A stretch of 64,000 nucleotides of DNA from Saccoglossus kowalevskii (GCF_000003605.2 NW_003152959.1:1-64000), one strand, 5' to 3'; numbered from the stretch's first letter, positions 12,139 to 25,913 are shown. Notes: generated by a model from the sequence alone, not told the origin. Numbers and translations are program-made.

Positions 12139-12699
12139 AGAGCTGTGCCCTGTTACCAATATGACTGCATTACACTGACAGAGCTGTGCTCTGTTACCAA
12201 TATGACTGCATTACACTGACAGAGCTAAGCTCTGTTACCAATATGACTGCATTACACTGAAATAGCTGTGCTCTGTTATCAATATGACTGCATTACACTG
12301 ACAGAGCTGTGCTCTGTTACCAATCTGACTGCATTACACTGACAGAGCTGTGCTCTGTTACCAATCCGACTGCATTACACTGACAGAGCTGTGCTCTGTT
12401 ACCAATATGACTCCATTACACTGACAGAGATGAGCTCTGTTACCAATCTGACTGCATTACACTGAAATAGCTGTGCTCTGTTATCAATATGGCTGCATTA
12501 CACTGACAGAGCTCTGTTACCAATATGACTGCATTGCACTGGCAGAGCTGTGCTCTGTAACCAATATGTCTGCATTATACTGACAGAGCTGAGCTCTGTT
12601 ACCAATCTGACTGCATTACACTGACAGATCTCTGTTACCAATCTGACTGCATTGCACTGACAGAGCTGTGCTCTGTTACCAATATGACTGCATTATACT

Positions 12700-13383
12700 G
12701 ACAGAGCTGTGCTCTGTTACCAATCTGACTGCATTATACTGACAGAGCTGAGCTCTGTTACCAATATGACTGCATTACACTGAAATAGCTGTGCTCTTTT
12801 ATCAATATGACTGCATTACACTGACAGAGCTGAGCTGTTACCAATCTGACGGCATTACACTGCCAGAGCTGTGCTCTGTTACCAATCTGACTGCATTGCA
12901 CTGACAGAGCTGTGCTCTGTTACCAATATGACTGCATTACACTGACAGAGCTGTGCTCTGTTACCAATCTGACTGCATTGCACTGACAGAGCTGTGCTCT
13001 GTTACCAATCTGATTGCATTGCACTGACAGAGCTGTGCTCTGTTACCAATCTGACTGCATTACACTGACATAGCTAAGCTCTGTTACCAATATGACTGCA
13101 TTACACTGACAGAGCTGAGCTCCGTTACCAATATGACTGCATTACGCTGAAATAGCTGTGCTGTGTTATCAATATGGCTGCATTACACTGACAGAGCTCT
13201 GTTACCAATATGACTGCATTACACTGGCAAAGCTGTGCTCTGTAACCAATATGTCTGCATTATACTGACAGAGCTGAGCTCTGTTACCAATCTGACTGCA
13301 TTACACTGACAGATCTCTGTTACCAATCTGACTGCATTACACTGACAGAGCTGTGCTCTGTTACCAATCTGACTGCATACACT
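12700..13383 (+). repeat. 684-bp (17-monomer) HOR subunit, first of a tandem pair
   Basis: This subunit repeats immediately at 13384-14062 with an offset of 684 bp. That is 17 monomers: 697 bp less 13 for two 36-bp forms, one 39-bp form and one 1-bp-short monomer. Diagnostic variants are GATTGCATTGC, GACATAGCTAAG, CATTACGCTG, CTGTGTTATC and CACTGGCAAAGC. The same tandem pair occurs again at about 14920-16282. Confidence 0.8.
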
Positions 13384-14062
13384 GAAATAGCTGTGCTCTG
13401 TTACCAATCTGACTGCATTACACTGACAGAGCTGAGCTCTGTTACCAATATGACTGCATTACACTGAAATAACTGTGCTCTTTTATCAATATGACTGCAT
13501 TACACTGACAGAGCTGAGCTGTTACCAATCTGACTGCATTACACTGCCAGAGCTGTGCTCTGTTACCAATCTGACTGCATTGCACTGACAGAGCTGTGCT
13601 CTGTTACCAATATGACTGCATTACACTGACAGAGCTGTGCTCTGTTACCAATCTGACTGCATTGCACTGACAGAGCTGTGCTCTGTTACCAATCTGATTG
13701 CATTGCACTGACAGAGCTGTGCTCTGTTACCAATCTGACTGCATTACACTGACATAGCTAAGCTCTGTTACCAATATGACTGCATTACACTGACAGAGCT
13801 GAGCTCTGTTACCAATATGACTGCATTACGCTGAAATAGCTGTGCTGTGTTATCAATATGGCTGCATTACACTGACAGAGCTCTGTTACCAATATTACTG
13901 CATTACACTGGCAAAGCTGTGCTCTGTAACCAATATGTTTGCATTATACTGACAGAGCTGAGCTCTGTTACCAATCTGACTGCATTACACTGACAGATCT
14001 CTGTTACCAATCTGACTGCATTACACTGACAGAGCTGTGCTCTGTTACCAATCTGACTGCAT
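13384..14062 (+). repeat. 684-bp HOR subunit, second of the pair
   Basis: It matches the preceding subunit with private changes AATAACTGTG (near 13469), CCAATATTACTG (near 13890) and ATATGTTTGC (near 13933). All three private changes recur in the corresponding subunit at 15604-16282, so the pair was duplicated as a unit. Confidence 0.8.
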
Positions 14063-16282
14063 TACACTGAAATAGCTGTGCTCTGTTACCAATATGACTG
14101 CATTACACTGACAGAGCTGTGCCCTGTTACCAATATGACTGCATTACACTGACAGAGCTGTGCTCTGTTACCAATATGACTGCATTACACTGACAGAGCT
14201 AAGCTCTGTTACCAATATGACTGCATTACACTGAAATAGCTGTGCTCTGTTATCAATATGACTGCATTACACTGACAGAGCTGTGCTCTGTTACCAATCT
14301 GACCACATTACACTGACAGAGCTGTGCTCTGTTACCAATCTGACTGCATTACACTGACAGAGCTGTGCTCTGTTACCAATCTGACCACATTACACTGAAA
14401 TAGCTATGCTCTTTTACCAATCTGACTGCATTACACTGACAGAGCTGTGCTCTGTTACCAATCTGACTGCATTACACTGACAGAGCTGTGCTCTGTTACC
14501 AATCCGACTGCATTACACTGACAGAGCTGTGCTCTGTTACCAATATGACTCCATTACACTGACAGAGATGAGCTCTGTTACCAATCTGACTGCATTACAC
14601 TGAAATAGCTGTGCTCTGTTATCAATATGGCTGCATTACACTGACAGAGCTCTGTTACCAATATGACTGCATTGCACTGGCAGAGCTGTGCTCTGTAACC
14701 AATATGTCTGCATTATACTGACAGAGCTGAGCTCTGTTACCAATCTGACTGCATTACACTGACAGATCTCTGTTACCAATCTGACTGCATTACACTGACA
14801 GAGCTGTGCTCTGTTACCAATCTGACTGCATTACACTGAAATAGCTGTGCTCTGTTACCAATCTGACTGCATTGCACTGACAGAGCTGTGCTCTGTTACC
14901 AATATGACTGCATTATACTGACAGAGCTGTGCTCTGTTACCAATCTGACTGCATTATACTGACAGAGCTGAGCTCTGTTACCAATATGACTGCATTACAC
15001 TGAAATAGCTGTGCTCTTTTATCAATATGACTGCATTACACTGACAGAGCTGAGCTGTTACCAATCTGACGGCATTACACTGCCAGAGCTGTGCTCTGTT
15101 ACCAATCTGACTGCATTGCACTGACAGAGCTGTGCTCTGTTACCAATATGACTGCATTACACTGACAGAGCTGTGCTCTGTTACCAATCTGACTGCATTG
15201 CACTGACAGAGCTGTGCTCTGTTACCAATCTGATTGCATTGCACTGACAGAGCTGTGCTCTGTTACCAATCTGACTGCATTACACTGACATAGCTAAGCT
15301 CTGTTACCAATATGACTGCATTACACTGACAGAGCTGAGCTCCGTTACCAATATGACTGCATTACGCTGAAATAGCTGTGCTGTGTTATCAATATGGCCT
15401 CATTACACTGACAGAGCTCTGTTACCAATATGACTGCATTACACTGGCAAAGCTGTGCTCTGTAACCAATATGTCTGCATTATACTGACAGAGCTGAGCT
15501 CTGTTACCAATCTGACTGCATTACACTGACAGATCTCTGTTACCAATCTGACTGCATTACACTGACAGAGCTGTGCTCTGTTACCAATCTGACTGCATAC
15601 ACTAAAATAGCTGTGCTCTGTTACCAATCTGACTGCATTACACTGACAGAGCTGAGCTCTGTTACCAATATGACTGCATTACACTGAAATAACTGTGCTC
15701 TTTTATCAATATGACTGCATTACACTGACAGAGCTGAGCTGTTACCAATCTGACTGCATTACACTGCCAGAGCTGTGCTCTGTTACCAATCTGACTGCAT
15801 TGCACTGACAGAGCTGTGCTCTGTTACCAATATGACTGCATTACACTGACAGAGCTGTGCTCTGTTACCAATCTGACTGCATTGCACTGACAGAGCTGTG
15901 CTCTGTTACCAATCTGATTGCATTGCACTGACAGAGCTGTGCTCTGTTACCAATCTGACTGCATTACACTGACATAGCTAAGCTCTGTTACCAATATGAC
16001 TGCATTACACTGACAGAGCTGAGCTCTGTTACCAATATGACTGCATTACGCTGAAATAGCTGTGCTGTGTTATCAATATGGCTGCATTACACTGACAGAG
16101 CTCTGTTACCAATATTACTGCATTACACTGGCAAAGCTGTGCTCTGTAACCAATATGTTTGCATTATACTGACAGAGCTGAGCTCTGTTACCAATCTGAC
16201 TGCATTACACTGACAGATCTCTGTTACCAATCTGACTGCATTACACTGACAGAGCTGTGCTCTGTTACCAATCTGACTGCAT
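14040..16282 (+). repeat. Tandem HOR pair, second copy
   Basis: This is the partner of 12066-14062, longer by six monomers in two insertions. Small private changes seen are ATATGGCCTC near 15395 and ACTAAAATAG near 15601. It ends by running into a segment shared with 54.7-55.9 kb. Confidence 0.85.
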
Positions 16283-17450
16283 ACACTGAAATAGCTGTGC
16301 TCTGTTACCAATCTGACTGCATTACACTGACAGAGCTGTGCTCTGTTACCAAACTGACTGCATTACACTGACAGAGATAAGCTCTGTTACCAATCTGACT
16401 GCATTACAGTGACAGGGCTGTGCTCTGTTACCAATATGACTGCATTACACTGTCAGAACTATGCTCTGTAACCAATATGACTGCATTACACTGACAGAGC
16501 TGAGCTCTGTTACCAATATGACTGCATTGCACTGACAGAGCTGAGCTCTGTTACCAATATGACTGCATTACACTGACAGAGCTCTGTTACCAATATGACT
16601 GCATTACACTGACAGAGCTGTGCTTTGTTACCAGTCTGACTGCATTACACTGACAGAGCTGTGCTCTGTTACCAATCTGACTGCATTACACTGACAGAGC
16701 TCTGTTACCAATATGACTGCATTACACTGACAGAGCTAAGCTCTGTTACCAATCTGACTGCATTACACTGAAATAGCTGTGCTCTGTTACCAATATGACT
16801 GCATTACACTGACAAAGCTGAGCTCTGTTACCAATATGACTGCATTACACTGACAGAGCTGTGCTCTGTTACCAGTGTGACTGCATTACACTGACAGAGC
16901 TGTGCTCTGTTGCCAATCTGACTGCATTGCACTGACAGAGCTGTGCTCTGTTACCAATCTGACTGCATTACACTGACAGAGCTGTGCTCTGTTACCAATC
17001 TGACTGCATTACACTGACAGGGCTAAGCTCTGTTACCAATATGACTGCATTACACTGACAGAGCTGAGCTCTGTTACCACTATGACTTCATTACACTGAC
17101 AGAGCTGAGCTCTGTTACCAATCTGACTGCATTACACTGAAATAGCTGTGTTCTGTTACCAATCTGACTGCATTACACTGACAGATTTCTGTTACCAATC
17201 TGACTGCATTACACTGAAATAGCTGTGCTCTGTTACCAATCTGACTGCATTACACTGACAGAGCTGTTCTCTGTTACCAATCTGACTGCATTACACTGAC
17301 AGAGCTGTGCTCTGTTACCAATCCGACTGCATTACACTGACAGAGCTGTGCTCTGTTACCAATATGACTCCATTACACTGACAGAGATGAGCTCTGTTAC
17401 CAATCTGACTGCATTACACTGACAGAGCTGTGCTCTGTTACCAATCTGAC
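16218..17450 (+). repeat. Long-range duplicate of 54.7-55.9 kb, copy A
   Basis: It aligns at a constant offset of 38,442 bp with 54660-55892 over about 1.23 kb. Unusual variants occur in the same order in both: GACAAAGCTGAG (16811), CCAGTGTGAC (16872), GTTGCCAATC (16909), GACAGGGCTAAG (17017) and CTGTTCTCTG (17264). I saw at most one difference, at the left edge. Confidence 0.85.
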
Positions 17451-18084
17451 CACATTACACTGAAATAGCTATGCTCTTTTACCAATCTGACTGCATTACA
17501 CTGACAGAGCTGTGCTCTGTTACCAATCTGACTGCATTACACTGACAGAGCTGTGCTCTGTTACCAATCCGACTGCATTACACTGACAGAGCTGTGCTCT
17601 GTTACCAATATGACTCCATTACACTGACAGAGATGAGCTCTGTTACCAATCTGACTGCATTACACTGAAATAGCTGTGCTCTGTTATCAATATGGCTGCA
17701 TTACACTGACAGAGCTCTGTTACCAATATGACTGCATTGCACTGGCAGAGCTGTGCTCTGTAACCAATATGTCTGCATTATACTGACAGAGCTGAGCTCT
17801 GTTACCAATCTGACTGCATTACACTGACAGAGCTGTGCTCTGTTACAATCTGACTGCATTACACTGACAGAGCTAAGCTCTGTTACCATTATGACTGCAT
17901 TACACTGAAACAGCTGTGCTCTGTTACCAATCTGACTGCATTGCACTGACAGTGCTGTGCTCTGTTACCAATATGACTGCATTACACTGACAGAGCTGTG
18001 CTCTGTTACCAATCTGACCACATTACACTGACAGAGCTGTGCTCTGTTACCAATCTGACTGCATTGTACTGACAGAGCTGTGCT

Positions 18085-18955
18085 CTGTTACCAATCTGAC
18101 TGCATTACACTGCCAGAGCTGTGCTCTGTTACCAATCTGACTGCATTGCACTGACAGAGCTGTGCTCTGTTACCAATATGACTGCATTACACTGACAGAG
18201 CTGTGCTCTGTTACCAATCTGACTGCATTGCACTGACAGAGCTGTGCTCTGTTACCAATCTGACTGCATTGCACTGACAGAGCTGTGCCCTGTTACCAAT
18301 CTGACTGCATTACACTGACAGAGCTAAGCTCTGTTACCAATATGACTGCATTACACTGACAGAGCTGAGCTCTGTTACCAATATGACTGCATTACACTGA
18401 AATAGCTGTGCTCTGTTATCAATATGGCTACATTACACTGACAGAGCTCTGTTACCAATATGACTGCATTACACTGGCAGAGCTGTGCTCTGTAACCAAT
18501 ATGTCTGCATTATACTGACAGAGCTGAGCTCTGTTACCAATCTGACTGCATTACACTGACAGATATCTGTTACCAATCTGACTGCATTACACTGACAGAG
18601 CTGTGTTCTATTACCAATCTGACTGCATACACTGAAATAGCTGTGCTCTGTTACCAATCTGACTGCATTACACTGACAGAGCTGTGCTCTGTTACCAAAC
18701 TGACTGCATTACACTGACAGAGATAAGCTCTGTTACCAATCTGACTGCATTACACTGACAGGGCTGTGCTCTGTTACCAATATGACTGCATTACACTGAC
18801 AGAGCTGAGCTCTGTTACCACTATGACTTCATTACACTGACAGAGCTGAGCTCTGTTACCAATCTGACTGCATTACACAGAAATAGCTGTGCTCTGTTAT
18901 CAATATGGCTACATTACACTGACAGAGCTCTGTTACCAATATGACTGCATTACAC
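18085..18955 (+). repeat. Duplicated segment (partner 6.9-7.8 kb), copy B
   Basis: It shares GATATCTG, CTGTGTTCTATTACC and CACAGAAATAG with 6908-7778. To its right the array becomes less regular. Confidence 0.8.
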
Positions 18956-21050
18956 TGACAGAGCTGAGCTCTGTTACCAATATGACTGCATTACACTGAC
19001 AGATCTCTGTTACCAATCTGACTGCATGCACTGACAGAGCTGTGCTCTGTTACCAATCTGACTGCATGCACTGACAGAGCTGTGCTCCTGTTACCAATCT
19101 GACTGCATTACACTGACAGAGATAAGCTCTGTTACCAAACTGACTGCATTACACTGACAGGGCTGTGCTCTGTTACCAATATGACTGCATTACACTGACA
19201 GAGCTATGCTCTGTAACCAATATGACTGCATTACACTGACAGAGCTCTGTTACCAATATGACTGCATTACACTGACAGAGCTGAGCTGTTACCAATATGA
19301 CTGCATTGCACTGACAGTGCTCTGTTACCAATATGACTGCATTACACTGACAGAGCTGTGCTTTGTTACCAATATGACTGTATTACACTGACAGAGCTGT
19401 GCTCTGTTACCAATCTGACTGCATTACACTGACAGAGCTAAGCTCTGTTACCAATATGACGCATTGCACTGAAATAGCTGTGCTCTGTTATCAATATGAC
19501 TGCATTACACTGACAGAGCTCTGTTACCAATCTGACTGCATTACACTGACAGAGCTAAGCTCTGTTACCAATCTGACTGCATTATACTGAAATAGCTGTG
19601 CTCTGTTACCAATATGACTGCATTACACTGACAGAGCTGAGCTCTGTTACCAATATGACTGTATTACACTGACAGAGCTGTGCTCTGTTACCAGTGTGAC
19701 TGCATTACACTGACAGAGCTGTGCTCTGTTACCAATCTGACTGCATTGCACTGACAGAGCTGTGCTCTGTTACCAATCTGACTGCATTACACTGACAGAG
19801 CTGTGCTCTGTTACCAATCTGACTGCATTACACTGACAGAGCTAAGCTCTGTTACCAATATGACTGCATTACACTGACAGAGCTCTGTTACCAATATGAC
19901 TGCATTACACTGACAGAGCTAAGCTCTGTTACCAATATGACTGCATTACACTGACAGAGCTGAGCTCTGTTACCACTATGACTTCATTACACTGACAGAG
20001 CTGAGCTCTGTTACCAATCTGACTGCATTACACTGAAATAGCTGTGTTCTGTTACCAATATGACTGCATTACACTGACAGAGCTGAGCTCTGTTACCAAT
20101 ATGACTGCATTACACTGACAGAGCTGAGCTCTGTTACCAATATGACTGCATTACCCTGACAGAGCTGAGCTCTGTTACCAATATGACTGCATTACACTGA
20201 CAGAGCTGAGCTCTGTTACCAATCTGACTGCATTACACTGACAGAGCTGAGCTCTGTTACCAATATGACTGCATTACACTGAAATAGCTGTGTTCTGTTA
20301 CCAATATGACTGCATTACACTGACAGAGCTAAGCTCTGTTACCAATATGACTGCATTACACTGACAGAGCTGAGCTCTGTTACCAATATGACTGCATTAC
20401 AGTGAAATAGCTGTGTTCTGTTACCAATATGACTGCATTACACTGACAGAGCTGAGCTCTGTTACCAATATGACTGCATTACACTGACAGAGCTGAGCTC
20501 TGTTACCAATCTGACTGCATTACACTGAAATAAGCTTGTGCTCTGTTACCAATATTGACTGCATTACACTGACAGAGCTGTGCTCTGTTACCAAACTGAC
20601 TGCATTACACTGACAGAGCTGTGCTCTGTTACCAATCTGACTGCATTACACTGACAGAGATAAACTCTGTTACCAACCTGACTGCATTACACTGACAGGC
20701 CTGTGCTCTGTTACCAATATGACTGCATTACACTGACAGAGCTATGCTCTGTAACCAATATGACTGCATTACACTGACAGAGCTCTGTTACCAATATGAC
20801 TGCATTACACTGACAGAGCTGAGCTCTGTTACCAATATGACTGCATTGCACTGACAGAGCTGAGCTCTGTTACCAATATGACTGCATTACACTGACAGTG
20901 CTCTGTTACCAATATGACTGCATTACACTGACAGAGCTGTGCTTTGTTACCAGTCTGACTGCATTACACTGACAGAGCTGTGCTCTGTTACCAATCTGAC
21001 TGCATTGCACTGACAGAGCTGTGCTCTGTTACCAATATGACTGTATTACA
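18955..21050 (+). repeat. Irregular stretch of the array
   Basis: Monomers here carry more private small indels than elsewhere: GACTGCATGCACTG twice (near 19021 and 19061), GTGCTCCTG (near 19083), GATATGACGCATTGC (19453), AAATAAGCTTGTG (20527) and CCAATATTGACTG (near 20550). Around 20.04-20.52 kb, GAGCTGAGC and GAAATAGCTGTGTTC monomers alternate in a short local pattern. It remains the same satellite in the same orientation. Confidence 0.65.
19366..20046 (+). repeat. Segment duplicated at 1663-bp spacing, copy A
   Basis: It aligns with 21029-21709 over about 680 bp. Both copies carry the 1-bp-deleted ATATGACGCATTGC monomer (19456 and 21119) and the CACTATGACTTC monomer. There are several private base changes in each copy. 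Confidence 0.75.
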
Positions 21051-21709
21051 CTGACAGAGCTGTGCTCTGTTACCAATCTGACTGCATTACACTGACAGAG
21101 TTAAGCTCTGTTACAAATATGACGCATTGCACTGAAATAGCTGTGCTCTGTTATCAATATGACTGCATTACACTGACAGAGCTCTGTTACCAATATGACT
21201 GCATTACACTGACAGAGCTAAGCTCTGTTAACAATTTGACTGCATTACACTGAAATAGCTGTGCTCTGTTACCAATATGACTGCATTACACTGACAGAGT
21301 TGAGCTCTGTTACCAATATGACTGCATTACACTGACAGAGCTGTGCTCTGTTACCAGTGTGACTGCATTACACTGACAGAGCTGTGCTCTGTTACCAATC
21401 TGACTGCATTGCACTGACAGAGCTGTGCTCTGTTACCAATCTGACTGCATTACACTGACAGAGCTGTGCTCTGTTACCAATCTGACTGCATTACACTGAC
21501 AGAGCTAAGCTCTGTTACCAATATGACTGCATTACACTGACAGAGCTCTGTTACCAATATGACTGCATTACACTGACAGAGCTAAGCTCTGTTACCAATA
21601 TGACTGCATTACACTGACAGAGCTGAGCTCTGTTACCACTATGACTTCATTACACTGACAGAGCTGAGCTCTGTTACCAATCTGACTGCATTACACTGAA
21701 ATAGCTGTG
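21029..21709 (+). repeat. Segment duplicated at 1663-bp spacing, copy B
   Basis: This is the partner of 19366-20046. Private changes include GAGTTAAGC (near 21099), TTACAAATATG (near 21110) and TTAACAATTTG (near 21228). Confidence 0.75.
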
Positions 21710-22157
21710 CTCTGTTATCAATATGGCTGCATTACACTGACAGAGCTCTGTTACCAATATGACTGCATTACACTGACAGAGCTCTGTTACCAATATGACT
21801 GCATTGCACTGGCAGAGCTGTGCTCTGTAACCAATATGTCTGCATTATACTGACAGAGCTGAGCTCTGTTACCAATCTGACTGCATTACACTGACAGATC
21901 TCTGTTACCAATCTGACTGCATTACACTGACAGAGCTGTGCTCTGTTACCAATCTGACTGCATTACACTGAAATAGCTGTGCTCTGTTACCAATCTGACT
22001 GCATTGCACTGACAGAGCTGTGCTCTGTTACCAATATGACTGCATTATACTGACAGATATGTGCTCTGTTACCAATCTGACTGCATTACACTGACAGAGC
22101 TGAGCTCTGTTACCAATCTGACTGCATTACACTGACAGAACTGAGCTGTTACCAATC

Positions 22158-23175
22158 TGACTGCATTACACTGACAGAGCTGAGCTGTTACCAATCTGAC
22201 TGCATTAAACTGCCAGAGCTGTGCTCTGTTACCAATCTGACTGCATTGCACTGACAGAGCTGTGCTCTGTTACCAATATGACTGCATTACACTGACAGAG
22301 CTGTGCTCTGTTACCAATCTGACTGCATTGCACTGACAGAGCTGTGCTCTGTTACCAATCTGACTGCATTACACTGACAGAGCTGTGCTCTATTACCAAT
22401 CTGACTGCATTACACTGACAGAGCTAAGCTCTGTTACCAATATGACTGCATTACACTGACAGAGCTGAGCTCTGTTACCAATATGACTGCATTACACTGA
22501 AATAGCTGTGCTCTGTTATCAATATGGCTGCATTACACTGACAGAGCTCTGTTACCAATATGACTGCATTACACTGGCAGAGCTGTGCTCTGTAACCAAT
22601 ATGTCTGCATTATACTGACAGAGCTAAGCTCTGTTACCAATCTGACTGCATTACACTGACAGATCTCTGTTACCAATCTGACTGCATTACACTGACAGAG
22701 CTGTGCTCTGTTACCAATCTGACTGCATTACACTGACAGAGATAAGCTCTGTTACCAATCTGACTGCATTACACTGACAGGGCTGTGCTCTGTTACCAAT
22801 ATGACTGCATTACAATGACAGAGCTATGCTCTGTAACCAATATGACTGCATTACATTGACAGAGCTCTGTTACCAATATGACTGCATTACACTGACAGAG
22901 CTGAGCTCTGTTACCAATATGACTGCATTGCACTGACAGAGCTGAGCTCTGTTACCAACATGACTGCATTACACTGACAGAGCTCTGTTACCAATATGAC
23001 TGCATTACACTGACAGAGCTGTGCTTTGTTACCAGTCTGACTGCATTACACTGACAGAGCTGTGCTCTGTTACCAATCTGACTGCATTGCACTGACTGAG
23101 CTGTGCTCTGTTACCAATATGACTGTATTACACTGACAGAGCTGTGCTCTGTTACCAATCTGACTGCATTACACT
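22158..23175 (+). repeat. Duplicated segment (partner 35.0-36.0 kb), copy A
   Basis: It aligns at an offset of 12,812 bp with 34970-35987. Shared rare variants are GCATTAAACTG (22202), CTCTATTACC (22388), CATTACAATGACAGAGC (22809) and ACCAACATGAC (22956). Beyond the right edge the partner has about four additional monomers before the match resumes at GAAATAGCTCTGC (23176 here). Confidence 0.8.
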
Positions 23176-23566
23176 GAAATAGCTCTGCTCTGTTACCAAT
23201 ATGACTGCATTACACTGACAGAGCTGAGCTCTGTTACCAATATGACTGCATTACACTGACAGAGCTGTGCTCTGTTACCAGTCTGACTGCATTACACTGA
23301 CAGAGCTGTGCTCTGTTACCAATCTGACTGCATTGCACTGACAGAGCTGTGCTCTGTTACCAATCTGACTGCATTACACTGACAGAGCTGTGCTCTGTTA
23401 CCAATCTGACTGCATTACACTGACAGAGCTGTGCTCTGTTACCAATCTGACTGCATTACACTGACAGAGCTAAGCTCTGTTACCAATATGACTGCATTAC
23501 ACTGCCAGAGCTGTGCTCTGTTACCAATCTGACTGCATTGCACTGACAGAGCTGTGCTCTGTTACC

Positions 23567-23606
23567 GATAAGACTGCATTACATTACATTACACTGCTCT
23601 GTTACC
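23567..23606 (+). repeat. ATTAC unit 3 (40 bp)
   Basis: GATAAG form, three ATTAC, ACACTG, CTCTGTTACC. It is preceded by GCATTGCACTGACAG rather than the usual CACTGGCAG, which makes its left neighbour atypical. Confidence 0.85.
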
Positions 23607-24068
23607 TGTCTGACTGCATTACACTGACAGAGCTGTGCTCTGTTACCAATCTGACTGCATTGCACTGACAGAGCTGAGCTCTGTTACCAATATGACTGCA
23701 TTACACAGACAGAGCTGAGCTCTGTTACCACTATGACTGCATTACACTGACAGAGCTGAGCTCTGTTACCAATCTGACTGCATTACATTGAAATAGCTGT
23801 GCTCTGTTACCAATATGACTGCATTACACTGACAGAGCTCTGTTACCAATATGACTGCATTACACTGACAGAGCTGTGCTCTGTTACCAGTCTGACTGCA
23901 TTACACTGACAGAGCTGTGCTCTATTACCAATCTGACTGCATTGCACTGACAGAGCTGTGCTCTGTTACCAATCTGACTGCATTACACTGACAGAGCTGT
24001 GCTCTGTTACCAATCTGACTGCATTACACTGACAGAGCTAAGCTCTGTTACCAATATGACTGCATTAC

Positions 24069-25233
24069 ACTGAAATAGCTGTGCTCTGTTATCAATATGA
24101 CTGCATTACACTGACAGAGCTCTGTTACCAATATGACTGCATTACACTGACAGAGCTAAGCTCTGTTACCAATCTGACTGCATTACACTGAAATAGCTGT
24201 GCTCTGTTACCAATATGACTGCATTACACTGACAGAGTTGTGCCCTGTTACCAATATGACTGCATTACACTGACAGAGCTGTGCTCTGTTACCAATATGA
24301 CTGCATTACACTGACAGAGCTAAGCTCTGTTACCAATATGACTGCATTACACTGAACTAGCTGTGCTCTGTTATCAATATGACTGCATTACACTGACAGA
24401 GCTGTGCTCTGTTACCAATCTGACCACATTACACTGACAGAGCAGTGCTCTGTTACCAATCTGACTGCATTACACTGACAGAGCTAAGCTCTGTTACCAA
24501 TATGACTGCATTACACTGACAGAGCTAAGCTCTGTTACCAATATGACTGCATTACACTGACAGAGCTAAGCTCTGTTATCAATATGACTGCATTACACTG
24601 AAATAGCTGTGCTCTGTTATCAATATGACTGCATTACACTGACAGAGCTGAGCTCTGTTACCACTATGACTTCATTACACTGACAGAGCTGAGCTCTGTT
24701 ACCAATATGACTGCATTACACTGACTGAGCTGAGCTCTGTTACCAGTCTGACTGCATTACACTGAAATAGCTGTGCTCTGTTACCAATCTGACTGCATTA
24801 CACTGACAGATTTCTGTTACCAATCTGACTGCATTACACTGAAATAGCTGTGCTCTGTTACCAATCTGACTGCATTACACTGACAGAGCTGTGCTCTGTT
24901 AGCAATCTGACTGCATTACACTGACAGAGCTGTGCTCTGTTACCAATCCGACTGCATTACACTGACAGAGCTGTGCTCTGTTACCAATATGACTCCATTA
25001 CACTGACAGAGATGAGCTCTGTTACCAATCTGACTGCATTACACTGAAATAGCTGTGCTCTGTTATCAATATGGCTGCATTACACTGACAGAGCTCTGTT
25101 ACCAATATGACTGCATTGCACTGGCAGAGCTGTGCTCTGTAACCAATATGTCTGCATTATACTGACAGAGCTGAGCTCTGTTACCAATCTGACTGCATTA
25201 CACTGACAGATCTCTGTTACCAATCTGACTGCA
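24069..25233 (+). repeat. HOR segment shared with 0.8-1.9 kb and 58.4-59.3 kb
   Basis: It carries GAACTAGCTG (24354) and CTGACTGAGC (24721) at the positions expected from 1070 and 1437. It keeps matching 1.7-1.95 kb, then gains two monomers (82 bp) after GATCTCTG at about 25.23 kb. Confidence 0.8.
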
Positions 25234-25913
25234 TTACACTGACAGAGCTGTGCTCTGTTACCAATCTGACTGCATTACACTGAAATAGCTGTGCTCTGTT
25301 ACCAATCTGACTGCATTGCACTGACAGAGCTGTGCTCTGTTACCAATATGACTGCATTATACTGACAGAGCTGTGCTCTGTTACCAATCTGACTGCATTA
25401 TACTGACAGAGCTGAGCTCTGTTACCAATATGACTGCATTACACTGAAATAGCTGTGCTCTTTTATCAATATGACTGCATTACACTGACAGAGCTGAGCT
25501 GTTACCAATCTGACTGCATTACACTGCCAGAGCTGTGCTCTGTTACCAATCTGACTGCATTACATTGAAATAGCTGTGCTCTGTTACCAATATGACTGCA
25601 TTACACTGAACAGAGCTCTGTTACCAATATGACTGCATTACACTGACAGAGCTGTGCTTCTGTTACCAGTCTGACTGCATTACACTGACAGAGCTGTGCT
25701 CTGTTACCAATCTGACTGCATTGCACTGACAGAGCTGTGCTCTGTTGCCAATATGACTGCATTACACTGACAGAGCTGTGCTCTGTTACCAATCTGACTG
25801 CATTACACTGACAGAGCTAAGCTCTGTTACCAATCTGACTGCATTACACTGCCAGAACTGTGCTCTGTTACCAATCTGACTGCATTGCACTGGCAGAGCT
25901 GTGTTCTGTTACC

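Larger units (their letters stand above)
12066..14062 (+). repeat. Tandem HOR pair, first copy
   Basis: It is followed directly by a second copy at 14040-16282. The offset steps from 1974 to 2138 to 2220 bp, because the second copy has four extra monomers (164 bp) near 14.3-14.5 kb and two extra monomers (82 bp) near 14.79-14.87 kb. In the right-hand 1.4 kb I saw only about three base differences. The 2220-bp period equals 55 monomers: 55x41 less 35 bp for six 36-bp forms, two 39-bp forms and one 1-bp-short monomer. Confidence 0.85.

Noticed and set aside
13219-16371. Recurrent 62-70 codon open frames on both strands (for example at 13219-13407, 15439-15627, 16123-16311 and 16159-16371), identical or nearly so
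   Set aside because: They are copies of the same HOR segment. With 41-bp monomers, stops rotate through all frames, so open frames appear wherever variants shift phase. Their conservation reflects block duplication, not coding selection.
20521-20545. AAGCTT-containing insertion as an element insertion site
   Set aside because: Only single-base insertions (AATAAGCTTGTG) are present, and no foreign sequence accompanies them.
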